A stretch of 20,238 nt of DNA from Fragilaria radians (taxonomy: Eukaryota > Bacillariophyta > Fragilariophyceae > Fragilariales > Fragilariaceae), in NCBI GenBank assembly GCA_900642245.1, contig CAAAJI010000567.1:11840-32077 (forward strand), read 5' to 3'. The notes below the pieces were generated by a model. The model was not told where the DNA came from, ran no database searches, and worked only from the letters and a program-made list of their open reading frames with translations. Position 1 is the first letter of the stretch. Each line of letters opens with the position of its first letter. Positions 7,696 to 16,213 of the stretch are shown piece by piece. Made by a program: the position numbers and the translations under genes.

Positions 7696-9528
7696 CTAGT
7701 ATTCACTTTCAAAAGTGTCAGATGGAAGTAAGCAGTAGAATGATAGGTTTGGATTCCACTCAGCCATGTTGTTTGATTTGATCCCAGCATGTATTTTTGT
7801 GTGTGAGATTGATTTTGAAACAAAATTATCCTTTCGACATGGTAAAGTTAGATAATAGAGGTGAACAGCGACATTTTCCGAAGGTGAAACAATATCAAAA
7901 AATTCAAGGTAAGTTGACAATGGCTTAGCATGGCCTTTTGCCATTGTTGCTTGAATGCAAACCAAATTATTCTGAGAATCTTTGTAATACATGTCAACAA
8001 GCGGAAATGCTCGATCAGAGGGATAATACAAGATGCCTGGTTTCATGTCGCCAAATGCAGTTACGGTACGATTCACGAATTCCAACTTCACATGGAAATC
8101 TTTCCATTCTATACTCCCGTCATTATTTCCCAATTTCAATGGGGCGTATTTCCAGTGTATTCCAGACAGTGAATGTAGCTCAAAAACACGCTCAAGAAAA
8201 TATGGATTGACATCTTCGAAATTCATCATACCCTTGTTCACTGCTATCAAGTGATTCATCACAACATCAATACCAGCATTTGCAATCTCTTTCTGTATCT
8301 GACTTCGTACATAATCACAACTGAATCTGTACATGGGAAAAGTGTATCCACCAAACATGTTCGCATCATCTCGTTTTATAACAAATTTAGCCAATCGATG
8401 TGAGAAATTCACCACTCCATTTGTAATCTTCAATTCCTTTTCTAAATTGTGGCTTGATTTCAAAATATTACTCAAATCACGAGGGACAGAAAACAGCTTT
8501 TGAATTTCTAAATCACGTTCAATTGCGAATAAGTTCACAAGCCCATTATTAGGACAAATGGCGATCCGAATAAACGGACCATACTTCTTCACCCTTGCTT
8601 GTATTACATCGTCATCAGGAGTACTTGCTCCCCTAGCAAAACGTCTGTAAATTTTCCCCATCAAGCGGATCTGGAGCTCACTTGGACAAGGCATGTAGAA
8701 CTGTATTGCATGTTTTGCAAAGCCATGATATGTAGCTGGATTAGGTGACACTGTAGCAATGATGTTACATAGACTATCTGTTGAAAAAATAACGTTAGTG
8801 CTCTCACCAGGTTCCCATAGAACAGTAGTACTTGCATCTGTGAGGAGTTGTAGATCCACCGGCCTATGACGTATCATCAAGACCTTTTCAAATCGACTGA
8901 GAGCAAACCAATGAGATATCTCCCCATTCACGGTTCTTACGATAAACTTGGGAAGTTGTAACGGAGAGCATTTTAACCTTTTTCCCCCAGCGTCATAGTC
9001 GTAAGTGTCTTCCTTGGATACATTTTCAATGTCGATGGGTGACGCTACTGGGTCTGTACTTACTTCTTTTTGTCTCAACAGTTCAAACAAATCCTGACGA
9101 TAGCAAAAAAAAATAAACTTCCACTGAAACCAGGACTTTGATATACCTGGATTTCCAATCAATATGCTCCTTTTATTGTTTGTTATACTTCGGAACAAGG
9201 CAATGTCATCAGGACGAATGAACAAAACGTCCGGAGCCTTCTCACCATCCTGATGAGGTATTGCAATTGGAAGTCTCACAACATCCAAAGTCTGTTCGTA
9301 GTCATCATCAGTATAAAGAAGATGATCAGTAGTCTCACTTTGAAGATCGTTTGCAGTCATTCGCTTTACTTGAATAAGACCTTGATTTTCTTCCCAGTCA
9401 TCATTTGCATTCATCCAGGCAATTCTTGCATTCTGCATCGCCAAAACCCATGCAGTATAACTTGCCTCGTCAGTATATGGTATTCCACAGCGCGATAAAA
9501 AGTTAGAATAGGTTTCAATGTCGTTCAT
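7696..9528 (-). CDS. Crinkler/RHS-like P-loop NTPase with nuclease-like C-terminus
   Basis: The protein has 610 residues, starts with ATG and has no intron. Residues 120-133 hold a Walker A motif, SILIGNPGISKSW (GxxGxxKS). An acidic Walker B-like position may be D231 (LLTDASTTVLWEPGE). The block ATVSPNPATYHGFAKHAIQFYMPCPSE (258-284) matches the S-P-N...Y...F.K...yMP pattern of the ATPase of trypanosome retrotransposon-hot-spot (RHS) proteins and Crinkler effectors. The C-terminus has FPLVDMYY (508-515) and LVCIQATMAKGH (522-533), the D...QxT...H signature of a PD-(D/E)xK-type nuclease fold in which the usual E-x-K appears as Q-A-T. There is no signal peptide and no Crinkler-type header I can recognise. 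The relatives are nuclear or cytoplasmic effectors tied to retroelements and conflict; the native role here is unknown. The setting, beside transposon remnants, fits the family's habit. The fold assignment is from motifs, not a search. Confidence 0.8.
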   Translation of the reverse strand: MNDIETYSNFLSRCGIPYTDEASYTAWVLAMQNARIAWMNANDDWEENQGLIQVKRMTANDLQSETTDHLLYTDDDYEQTLDVVRLPIAIPHQDGEKAPDVLFIRPDDIALFRSITNNKRSILIGNPGISKSWFQWKFIFFCYRQDLFELLRQKEVSTDPVASPIDIENVSKEDTYDYDAGGKRLKCSPLQLPKFIVRTVNGEISHWFALSRFEKVLMIRHRPVDLQLLTDASTTVLWEPGESTNVIFSTDSLCNIIATVSPNPATYHGFAKHAIQFYMPCPSELQIRLMGKIYRRFARGASTPDDDVIQARVKKYGPFIRIAICPNNGLVNLFAIERDLEIQKLFSVPRDLSNILKSSHNLEKELKITNGVVNFSHRLAKFVIKRDDANMFGGYTFPMYRFSCDYVRSQIQKEIANAGIDVVMNHLIAVNKGMMNFEDVNPYFLERVFELHSLSGIHWKYAPLKLGNNDGSIEWKDFHVKLEFVNRTVTAFGDMKPGILYYPSDRAFPLVDMYYKDSQNNLVCIQATMAKGHAKPLSTYLEFFDIVSPSENVAVHLYYLTLPCRKDNFVSKSISHTKIHAGIKSNNMAEWNPNLSFYCLLPSDTFESEY

Positions 9529-9702
9529 TCTCGTCGATGGGAAAGAAATCGAATACTTATCAAGGAAAATTAGATTGCAGGTGAGGTAAGAAGTGTTGGA
9601 AGTCTCTGTTTTTACTCACGGTGAAAATTTCCGATGGTTTCAAAGTTATAAGCAATATATTTTGATTTCAAGTTGCCGCTGTAAAATGTGTCGATTCATC
9701 AT

Positions 9703-9760
9703 TTCATTCACAGGAGTTAGTTCGTCTTCATTCACAGGAGTTAGTTCGTCTTCATTCACA
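9703..9760. repeat. 24-bp tandem repeat upstream of the Crinkler/RHS-like gene
   Basis: Two exact 24-bp copies (9703-9726 and 9727-9750), beginning TTCATTCACAGG and ending TTAGTTCGTC, are followed by the first ten bases of a third. They lie 175-230 bp upstream of the start codon at 9528. Identity of the copies shows recent expansion. Confidence 0.9.
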
Positions 9761-10075
9761 TTTCACATGTCACAAACATCTTTGTACCGCTTGTCTTATA
9801 CCTTCACGTAGATTACCAACAACTGTGCAATTAATACGACTAAAAGGACTTCAAATCTGGAGTGCAGGTGAACTGGTTGTTTTTAAACCGTTTTGCCAGT
9901 TTCAAAACTGGTAAAAAAACAGATAACTGGTAACAATCATCTAATCCTAAGTATTTTTTCTTGAGGCAAACTATTCATTAATCTGAAACAAAATCAATCA
10001 TTGGATTACTAGCATGACAGCAAAAATGCAAAAAGCTTGACATACTTCTCCCCCTATTTTCCTATCTTTGTTGCT
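9761..10075. other. Spacer with a cluster of AACTGG motifs
   Basis: No gene is visible. AACTGG(T) occurs near 9871, 9906 and 9925. The segment 9896-9911 is a perfect inverted repeat, CCAGTTT-CA-AAACTGG. It lies between the upstream region of the Crinkler/RHS-like gene and the hAT remnant, and may be a remnant of a transposon end. Confidence 0.35.
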
Positions 10076-10323
10076 TTAGTCTTCAGTCTCACTTTTGAGT
10101 CTAAATTGTTCAACCTTATCAATGAGGTCATACACATTTAGACTGTTTAAGTTCCCATCAAAGGGTTCAATGATTTCTTCATGTAAAACAGCATCCATTT
10201 TCTGGTTAATAAAGAGAAGATCCGATAGCATTTAAAGGGATACATTTGCACTAAGCGATTGACCAATGACACTTGCTCGAGAAAACTTGCGCTCATTTTG
10301 GATTTGTGTAGAAGCACTTAAAC
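10076..10323 (-). mobile_element. hAT transposase C-terminal remnant
   Basis: The minus frame reads ICLSASTQIQNERKFSRAS, then SLSANVSL, a stop (10232-10234), then in the same frame MLSDLLFINQKMD, ending at the stop at 10076. The pattern NER.FS.A followed by a basic or variable stretch and LLFIN is the hAT-family C-terminal dimerisation region. Only this end remains. One internal stop and fusion to copia sequence on its upstream side show that it is dead. Based on motif reading only. Confidence 0.65.
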
Positions 10324-11690
10324 AGATGATATTGCGAAAATTGATGATCATCTCAGTTTCCATGTTTAGCATTCTATGCACATCAACTGCATGATGTACA
10401 TAGTAGCCAACAAACATACAGGGTGTTCCTCTGTTATTCAATTTATTGTTTTTGGTAGTAACAACTCCAATTTGACCAAAGGACCTTCAACTTGCTGGTA
10501 GTCTTAGCTTGTATCCAAACAGCAACTGGTACAGACAAATCTCCTGATTCTTGATTGATGTAATATTAGAGAGAAATGTGACTGTCATGGTGCACTCTCC
10601 CCAAACACCCGATCTGAGGTGATCTTTCAATCCAGCGCCATTCAACTTAGCTCTAATCCTCCCAAAGAAAGTTTGAAACTTTCTTTTGACTTTACCATTT
10701 TGCTGGTGAGTTTGAGGACCAGAAAATTCAAACTTGATTCCATAACCTTTGGATCAGCATCCCTCAAATAAAGCCGTATTCTCCCGGAATCATCACACCG
10801 TATGAAGTTAACTTTGACTCCTGCAATTTTTAGGTTGGTGAGTAAAGTTGTTACCTTGACTTTTAGGTCACTTCTTGCCTTCAAGAAGATGCTCCAGCAA
10901 TAGTCTGTATAGTCAGAAGGGAGAACCACCAAAACGTTTGTCTTTAATAGAGCTTATATCTAGATAAATTCTTTCACCAGGTGCTTGACTCCCTTCCTTC
11001 TAGTCTTGATTAACATTTCTTTGTCTTGCTTTAGCCACAGCACAGTCTTCACAAAGCTTAAGCTCACCTTTGAATCTCAAACCATGAATAGTTGCAGGCT
11101 TCTTCAAACCATCAAATCCACAATGCCCAATTATTTCATGACACGTGTTAACATCAATGGAGTTGACCGAATCTGATTTGCCTTGAGCAACATAAGCAAC
11201 AGAAGACTGATTAGAAATCATCTTAATACCGGAGATACTGCCACTCAAAGTGCTGATAACTCTATCAAAAGTGATAGAAGCACATCCCTTTGTCAAACAG
11301 ATGGTGGTCCCACTGTTGTTTTCTTAATGGCCTTTTGAATGCTGAAGAGATTAGCACGCAAGTTAGGAACACACTAACTTCATTGATGGTGATATCCAAA
11401 GTAGAAGCATTAAATTGTATGACGCACCGCTTAAGACTTCAAACTTTTGTTGCCATCCTGCTATTGCCATTGCCAACTGTAATTGTTTCCACAATGTCCT
11501 TTACATGAAACGTGCCTTCAATCAACTTGCAGTAATGATTACACACTCCACTGTCACAAATCCAAATATCATTGCTTAGAGTTCCATTTTTTGAAGTTGC
11601 AGTAAATACGACATCTTGAGACTTGTTGCTTTGCCGGTATGGTACTTTCGGGCTTCTTTCTTCTTCAATGTAAAGCAATTTTTCCATGGT
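10324..11690 (-). mobile_element. Degenerate Ty1/copia pol fragment (protease to post-integrase)
   Basis: Read on the minus strand, this is in copia order. The protease region carries WICDSG and ITVGNGNSRMATKV (11687-11439). A linker resembles NEV...LRANLFSIQKAIKK across two frames. The GAG-pre-integrase segment has ITFDRV and CHEIIGHCGFDGLKK, and the zinc-binding C..C of LCEDCAVAKARQ (11296-11000). The integrase core has ERIYLDISS, YCWSIFLKARSDLK and FIRCDDSG (about 10970-10780). QQNGKVKRKFQTFFGRIRAK follows in another frame, and then the post-integrase motif RGTPCMFVGY...HHAVDVHRMLN (10441-10330). Several frameshifts and stops interrupt it. Gag, reverse transcriptase and RNase H are absent, as are LTRs I can identify. 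It is a nonfunctional relic, sealed at one end by hAT and at the other by gypsy sequence. Confidence 0.9.
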
Positions 11691-11742
11691 ACTGCATTCT
11701 CATGTAGTTCACATATATAAATATATGGATGGTGTCTTTCTG

Positions 11743-12107
11743 AGTATTAGCTTGAGGATATTTAATTCTTGTAGGTACATGTTGTACTCCGTACAATCTA
11801 AGTAATTCCTGAAATTTTGTTCCTAGGAATTCTGTACCTTTGTGTGCTATACAGCGTAACAATCGTGGATAACGGCAGAACCATATTTGGTCTAAAGTTT
11901 TAGCCGTTTCCGTGGCAGTTATGTTGTGTATTTCAGCAATTTCAAACCAACCTGTTGCAGGGTTGCAAATAGTTGTTGCTAATAAAGCTAGCTCCTTATC
12001 ATGTTGTGCTGTTCAAGGAAAAGGTCCTGTAATTCTTTACATATGTAGTATTCCACGGATCCTGATTAATATCTAGTTTTGATAAATAATTGACAGATAT
12101 GACATTT
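11743..12107 (-). mobile_element. Ty3/gypsy integrase remnant
   Basis: On the minus strand, a zinc-finger end (KCHICQLFIKTR, 12107 downward) is followed after frame breaks by ELALLATTICNPATGWFEIAEI and then KGTEFLGTKFQELLRLYGV and KYPQANT (ending near 11743). These correspond to the H2C2 finger and catalytic core of gypsy-type integrases, where DPATGWFE, D-x-GTEF and PQANA are typical. The aspartate normally before GTEF is replaced (HKGTEF). At least one stop and one frameshift interrupt it. It ends about 50 bp before the copia protease fragment begins. Confidence 0.8.
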
Positions 12108-12219
12108 TTGTATGTTTTTTTTCTATGTCAGTTCTTATATCTGGTCAGGTTAAGTGAGATCAAATTGACTTTTCCGTCTTGAAACTTCTTTGCTATTACA
12201 ATAATGGCATGAATCTCCA

Positions 12220-12471
12220 TTGGTGTTGATCCAAAAAAGTAGATTAGACACCTCAATGTCAAGCTCAACATGCAATTCCAGTGCTCTTCCGGAATTATTC
12301 AAAACCTCCAATGATATGAATCTAATTATACACTATCCTCTAAGTACTGCAGTCATCACCAAACACCGGCAAAAAGATGCAAAACTGGTTCAACGCACAC
12401 AATATCATCCAGAGTATTTCACTAAGCAAGTGGAAGGCCAAAATGTAATACTCCTAAACATATTACATTAG
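12220..12471 (+). mobile_element. Ty3/gypsy pol linker fragment (RNase H-integrase junction)
   Basis: The plus frame reads ...KSRLDTSM, LPELFKTSND, HYPLSTAVITKHRQKDAKL and HPEYFTKQVEGQNVILLN. This matches the segment of gypsy pol between RNase H (LSRLD) and the integrase finger (PEYFTK.VDG.DVI). It has no ATG at its start (TTG) and stops within the first TTAGGGG unit. In an intact element the integrase would follow on the same strand; here the integrase piece lies behind it on the opposite strand. Confidence 0.7.
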
Positions 12472-12488
12472 GGGTTAGGGGTTAGGGG
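12468..12488 (+). repeat. Three telomere-like TTAGGGG units
   Basis: TTAGGGG occurs three times head to tail and is followed by TTCGG. The unit is the canonical TTAGGG plus one G. It lies exactly where recognisable gypsy coding similarity stops. It could be an interstitial telomere-like tract left at a repaired break, or a simple short repeat. Confidence 0.75.
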
Positions 12489-13206
12489 TTCGGAAATAGC
12501 TCACTAATTTATATAACCATACATTTTACATTTTCTCGAGATTATTTTTGAATTACCACAGGAAGTAGAGAGAGCAAGAGAGCAACCTTTCAAAGGACAG
12601 AATGCAATAGTGAGAGTAAGAGGAAGTTATAAAGGACTTCAACTGTTCATAGTTGAAGGAACAAACTTTACTTCTTGCTAATCACGCATCACATTCCAGG
12701 AGCAGTTACGTATACCTAACAATGGGATTTAGAATCTCTAACAGCAATGTGAACGCTTTCATTTGTAAGAAATATTAAGCTTCGCTATATTCAAATGAGA
12801 CTATGTCATTATTGAATTTGTGCAAGGCATAAAAAGAATAGTTAACTATGTAGCATAATCTAGGTGTAGATGAATAAATATAAGAATATTGATTATAGTA
12901 TCGTATACTACGTACTAACAATAACTTGGACATCTCCAGTTTTGGTACACTCACACATCTCTTAGTCTAGTAACCCATTGTAGTATTGCTAGACTATATT
13001 GCTTACAGCCTCTAGTGTTAGGTATTGTCTTAACAAACTTAACTTCAAGGCATGTCAGGAATGATAAAAAGATTGTCTTTTTATTTGCAAGGTTTCCATT
13101 GGAGGAAAAACGTTATTATTTATGCAAAACATGGTGCATATGTACGTTAACAAGCAGAAATTTACTTTTTTTGATATTTTATTGTCAAATGACGTCAAAT
13201 AGATAA
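12489..13206. other. AT-rich spacer, no gene recognised
   Basis: No supported coding region. The segment TGTTAGGTATTGTCTTAACA (13016-13035) has TGTTA/TAACA ends, and the DNA between about 12710 and 13035 has the look of a non-coding LTR, with TGTTA-type borders and AATAAATA. I found no second copy in the window to prove it. The 63-codon frame at 13015-13206 resembles nothing. Confidence 0.4.
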
Positions 13207-13420
13207 TTCCCTTGAATTCTTTGAAAGTAAATTTAAATCTAACAAGGATTTTTTTGGATTTCTGTCCGTTACAAAGTTTCCTTCACTTGAAATTGCTATG
13301 AGCCACTATTATCTTAATTCATGATAAGAAATCACGTTCGTAAACTATTCATATTTTCATAATATCAAAACTCAGAAAACTAAGCTTAAGACTTATTTGC
13401 AAGACAATCTTATTCGTTTA

Positions 13421-15241
13421 CTACTTAGAAGCAAGCATTTCAAACACTACAGATGCATTTCTTCCGTTACCTAGACAACCAACACTTTCCTTCTGCTTTG
13501 TCAACCAGGTATTGTATTCCCATCTCAAGTCTACTGTCAAACCGACACTAATTACACTTTCAAATGCCGGAAGAAGAAACAAGGACGAATTCAGAAACGT
13601 GTCAAGGCCACTTGTTCGTAAGCGTCTTGCATCTGTAGAATCACCTGTACAACCTCGGCATATCATGTTGCTCGTTCCTCCCCATCGAAATGACTGTGTC
13701 TGAAGATAACGAGAGTATGGAAATGTAGCGATATCGTGAAATTCTTGAACATCCTCCGACACTTTCTCTTGCGATTCCAAAGTCTCTGATGCTTTGAATA
13801 ATTTTCTACGTGACGTCCCTACACAGGTGGCGTTGCAAAACTTGAGATGAGTAATTGCGCCAGGTTCTGTCAGGTACACTTGAAGCCTCTTAACGTTTGA
13901 GGTCGAGATATTAATTGTTTGGTATGAATTTGACCCCAAATTTGCATAGCTGAAAGTCTTGGAGGTACCATTCTGTAAGGTAGCCTTGATACTACCGGAT
14001 CCTTTAGAAATATCCATCAAGCCCAGACTATCGAAATATATGGGATTCCTGAAAGAGAAATCGAAGGTTCCTCCATAAAGTGCATCATCGGGAGATGCCT
14101 TATTGCTCTCTTGAATAATCAAGATATTGCCATGAGCCAAGCAGTTGGCGCCTTTGGCTCCAGGAATTCCTCCGGCGCCTATTCCAGGTCCAGGACGAGT
14201 ACAGCGCTCATTGGGGCTACCTAAATCAGCATCGCCATCCGGTTCAACACCTGGATTAGAACTATTGAATATACGTGGCTGTCGGAGATTGGTTCCAGGT
14301 TTGAAGGGAGCGTACCAACTAATGCCATATGGCAAAACACTGATATTTAAACCGTATTCTCGTGACCATTCCGTAGCAATGTAGGCGCCCCTAGGAACAA
14401 TAGTTCCATTTGGAAATCGTTCAAAGTCCAGGTTGGTGCAAGAAGAGCATGAATTGCCAACTGTACGAGATTGAGTGGGAGCTAAAGTTGTCGGTAGAGA
14501 GGTGGGTAGAGATGTTGGTAGAGAGGTTGGTAGAGAGGTTGGTCTTGGGGTCGGTAGAGAAGTCAGTATAGATGTCGGTTGTGCAGTGGGTATGAGCCGG
14601 TTTGTAAATGGTAGACTTGTAGGTGTCGCTACTGTGTTCGTGATAGTAGATCCCGTCGTAAGATTTTCCAAAGGTATCGTGCTGCTCGTAACATTTAACA
14701 GAGGTTCAGGTTTCATCGACGGTAGGTACGATGGAGATAGCGACGGAGTTGTAGATGGAGAAGTTGATGGTGCAGTGGATGGATTGGTAGAGGGAAATGT
14801 TGTCTCTGGAGTTGATACAACGGCAGATTCAAATATTTCATTTGTCGTAGCAATGATAGGAAGTGTAGTAATAGAGTCGATTTGATGCAGTGGAATATCC
14901 GAGAGTGGGACGGGGTGGAGATCGACAATGGTTCCTGGCGAAACATACTTTGTTGCCATGTACAAATTGTAATCTACAAATGCGAGTGGATGAAATTGAC
15001 TGGCATCGACTGGTTGCATCGTATTTTCCAATTCAATACATTCCATTCGAAAGTAGATTCTTGCTAGTGCAATAGTGTAACGTTCCATAATTTTCTGAAT
15101 GAATTCATTTTCCAAATTGGAGCATGTTTCATTCGCCATAAAATCCATCCCATCAATTCCAATACCAATCTGAAAGCGAGTGACATTTTCCTGACCAAAG
15201 GCTATCCTCCATATCATCAAAAGTAATCCCAAAATCCTCAT
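13421..15241 (-). CDS. Secreted Pro/Thr-linker protein, paralogue B
   Basis: The protein has 606 residues from ATG 15241; an in-frame TTG at 15253 is not needed. Signal peptide 1-16 (MRILGLLL...AFG). The N-terminal domain (17-115) is almost identical to that of paralogue A. The linker has a PST block (150-180), then the anchor SLPFTNR (209-215), then LPTS repeats (226-256). The folded domain (270-473) has FERFPNGT, DADLGSPNE, GNILIIQE and THLKFCNATC. The tail has R511-Y-L, CRGC (528-531), R539-R-L and LDTFLNSSLFLLPAF to the end. Many N-x-S/T sequons fit passage through the secretory pathway. Compared with A it has the same ends and folded domain but a different linker, and it ends LASK rather than LASRQ. 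No transmembrane anchor is evident after the signal, so it is probably extracellular or cell-wall bound. The molecular function is unknown. Confidence 0.9.
   Translation of the reverse strand: MRILGLLLMIWRIAFGQENVTRFQIGIGIDGMDFMANETCSNLENEFIQKIMERYTIALARIYFRMECIELENTMQPVDASQFHPLAFVDYNLYMATKYVSPGTIVDLHPVPLSDIPLHQIDSITTLPIIATTNEIFESAVVSTPETTFPSTNPSTAPSTSPSTTPSLSPSYLPSMKPEPLLNVTSSTIPLENLTTGSTITNTVATPTSLPFTNRLIPTAQPTSILTSLPTPRPTSLPTSLPTSLPTSLPTTLAPTQSRTVGNSCSSCTNLDFERFPNGTIVPRGAYIATEWSREYGLNISVLPYGISWYAPFKPGTNLRQPRIFNSSNPGVEPDGDADLGSPNERCTRPGPGIGAGGIPGAKGANCLAHGNILIIQESNKASPDDALYGGTFDFSFRNPIYFDSLGLMDISKGSGSIKATLQNGTSKTFSYANLGSNSYQTINISTSNVKRLQVYLTEPGAITHLKFCNATCVGTSRRKLFKASETLESQEKVSEDVQEFHDIATFPYSRYLQTQSFRWGGTSNMICRGCTGDSTDARRLRTSGLDTFLNSSLFLLPAFESVISVGLTVDLRWEYNTWLTKQKESVGCLGNGRNASVVFEMLASK
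14474..14566 (-). repeat. 12-bp minisatellite coding LPTS repeats, gene B
   Basis: Units like GGTAGAGAGGTT (plus strand) repeat about seven times and encode S-L-P-T on the minus strand. Several neighbouring units are identical, as expected from slippage or unequal exchange. Gene C has many more units at the same place; gene A has almost none. Confidence 0.85.
14702..14794 (-). repeat. PST/PSLSP-coding repeat, gene B
   Basis: Short imperfect repeats with GATGG as a common core encode PSTNPSTAPSTSPSTTPS and so on. They occupy the linker part between the N-terminal domain and the SLPFTNR anchor. Gene C has an enlarged SPS-rich version here. Confidence 0.75.
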
Positions 15242-15292
15242 GTTGGAATTCAAGAGACTCGAATTTGTATGACGCTGGGTAATAGTGAATGG

Positions 15293-15308
15293 ACCTCAAC
15301 GGAGGTCA
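15293..15308. promoter_or_regulatory. Palindromic ACCTC...GAGGT motif, gene B promoter
   Basis: acctcaacggaggtca lies 52 bp upstream of the gene B start. It is the counterpart of 5013-5028 at gene A. The centre differs (AACG instead of AAAT) but both arms are preserved. Confidence 0.45.
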
Positions 15309-15453
15309 TAGACAGTTTGTTGAGAGAAAACATATAATCGTATTTTATTTACGGATATGGGATAAGTAATAATTAACGTTTGGGGCATGTGACCCAATAA
15401 TGGCATGTAAAGGCCTAAATCATTCACGGAGAACAAATGGAATGACACGCGTT

Positions 15454-15484
15454 TCCGTGACTCATGGGAACTCCTCAATGTCGT
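15454..15484. promoter_or_regulatory. Conserved upstream block with TGACTCA, gene B
   Basis: TCCGTGACTCAT, then GAACTCCT and ATGTCGT, about 213 bp upstream of gene B and matching 5162-5190 at gene A. Here it includes TGACTCA (15458-15464), the classic AP-1/Gcn4-type bZIP site; the gene A copy reads TGACTTA. Confidence 0.4.
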
Positions 15485-16213
15485 CAATACGTTTCGTCAT
15501 ATTTCTTTGCAATTTTTACATCTAAATACTATGTAATTTTTCAAGATTCCAACATCATGAGCTCCTTTTTGGTTTCTAAGACAAAAAATCACCATCACTT
15601 TGCAAAAAGAATACCTACACTCTCCAACAATGCCATGTCCTATTTCAAGAAACCTTATCCAGAGGAAGGAAAATTACCAAAGATTAAAATTAAAACCTTT
15701 TGATATCCGAATGTCTCTGGTACACCTAATGTCCTTCCAATCATCCCGGCCCACATCATTTCACAAGATTCTTCTGCATAGCATGACGCTCATTGCATTA
15801 GGCATGACTTCAATGTCAGCAACCATCCGGTTTATTGAAGTCTGTGACCTTGAGAGACAGCTACTCAGCCTAATCACAGCTTCAATTGTTGGCCTTTAAA
15901 ACTTCAACATAGGCACCATCAATTGTAACATTCCAACAGTTTTTCAATACTTATACAGTAGATCCAGCAAAGTTAGCTACAGAAAGCAGTATTGGCACTC
16001 TCAGCCTGCATGTGAACTAATCCAATACCAACCTGTCATTACGTGGTGAGGCATTGTAGAGCTAGCCCACCTAACTCAGGCTACTAACAAGCCATCAATC
16101 CCATGTTTAATTGTGCAGTTTGGTTGGCAAATCATACTAAAAAATCGGAATTCAAAGGAGTCGTTAAAAATTGGTATGCAAAACCAGAAGTTGATAGGAG
16201 ATGGGCTAACTAG
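15485..16213. other. Spacer, no gene recognised
   Basis: Frames of 79-99 codons on the plus strand (15464-15899) overlap each other and show no family resemblance, signal or motif. The part after about 16050 precedes the copia gag remnant and may contain its leader or a decayed LTR, but I see no terminal repeat matching the region after 17733. Confidence 0.4.

Larger units (their letters stand above)
13207..15484 (-). repeat. Dispersed duplication, copy 2 (gene B with flanks)
   Basis: Counterpart of 3001-5190. Shared 3' flank blocks are TTGAAAGTAAATTT (13221), GGATTTCTGTCCGTTACAAA (13256) and AGAAATCACGTTCGTAAAC (13326). Coding similarity then runs throughout except in the linker. Shared promoter blocks lie at 15293-15308 and 15454-15484. 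Gene C shares the coding part but not clearly the 3' flank, so A and B are the closer pair in their flanks. Confidence 0.8.

Noticed and set aside
9593..9811. Plus-strand frame with FTGVSSSS repeats
   Set aside because: Produced by the 24-bp repeat, which is a multiple of three; no other coding sign.
13015..13206. 63-codon plus frame near the end of the spacer before gene B
   Set aside because: No similarity or motif; AT-rich chance frame.
14475..14885. Plus-strand open frame with VGREVGRDVG and DGDSDG repeats
   Set aside because: It is the reverse reading of the LPTS and PST minisatellites of gene B, which keep all frames open; the minus frame has the signal peptide and conserved domains.
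15239..15253. TTG at 15253 as the start of gene B
   Set aside because: ATG at 15241 aligns with Met4 of gene A and starts directly at the signal peptide.
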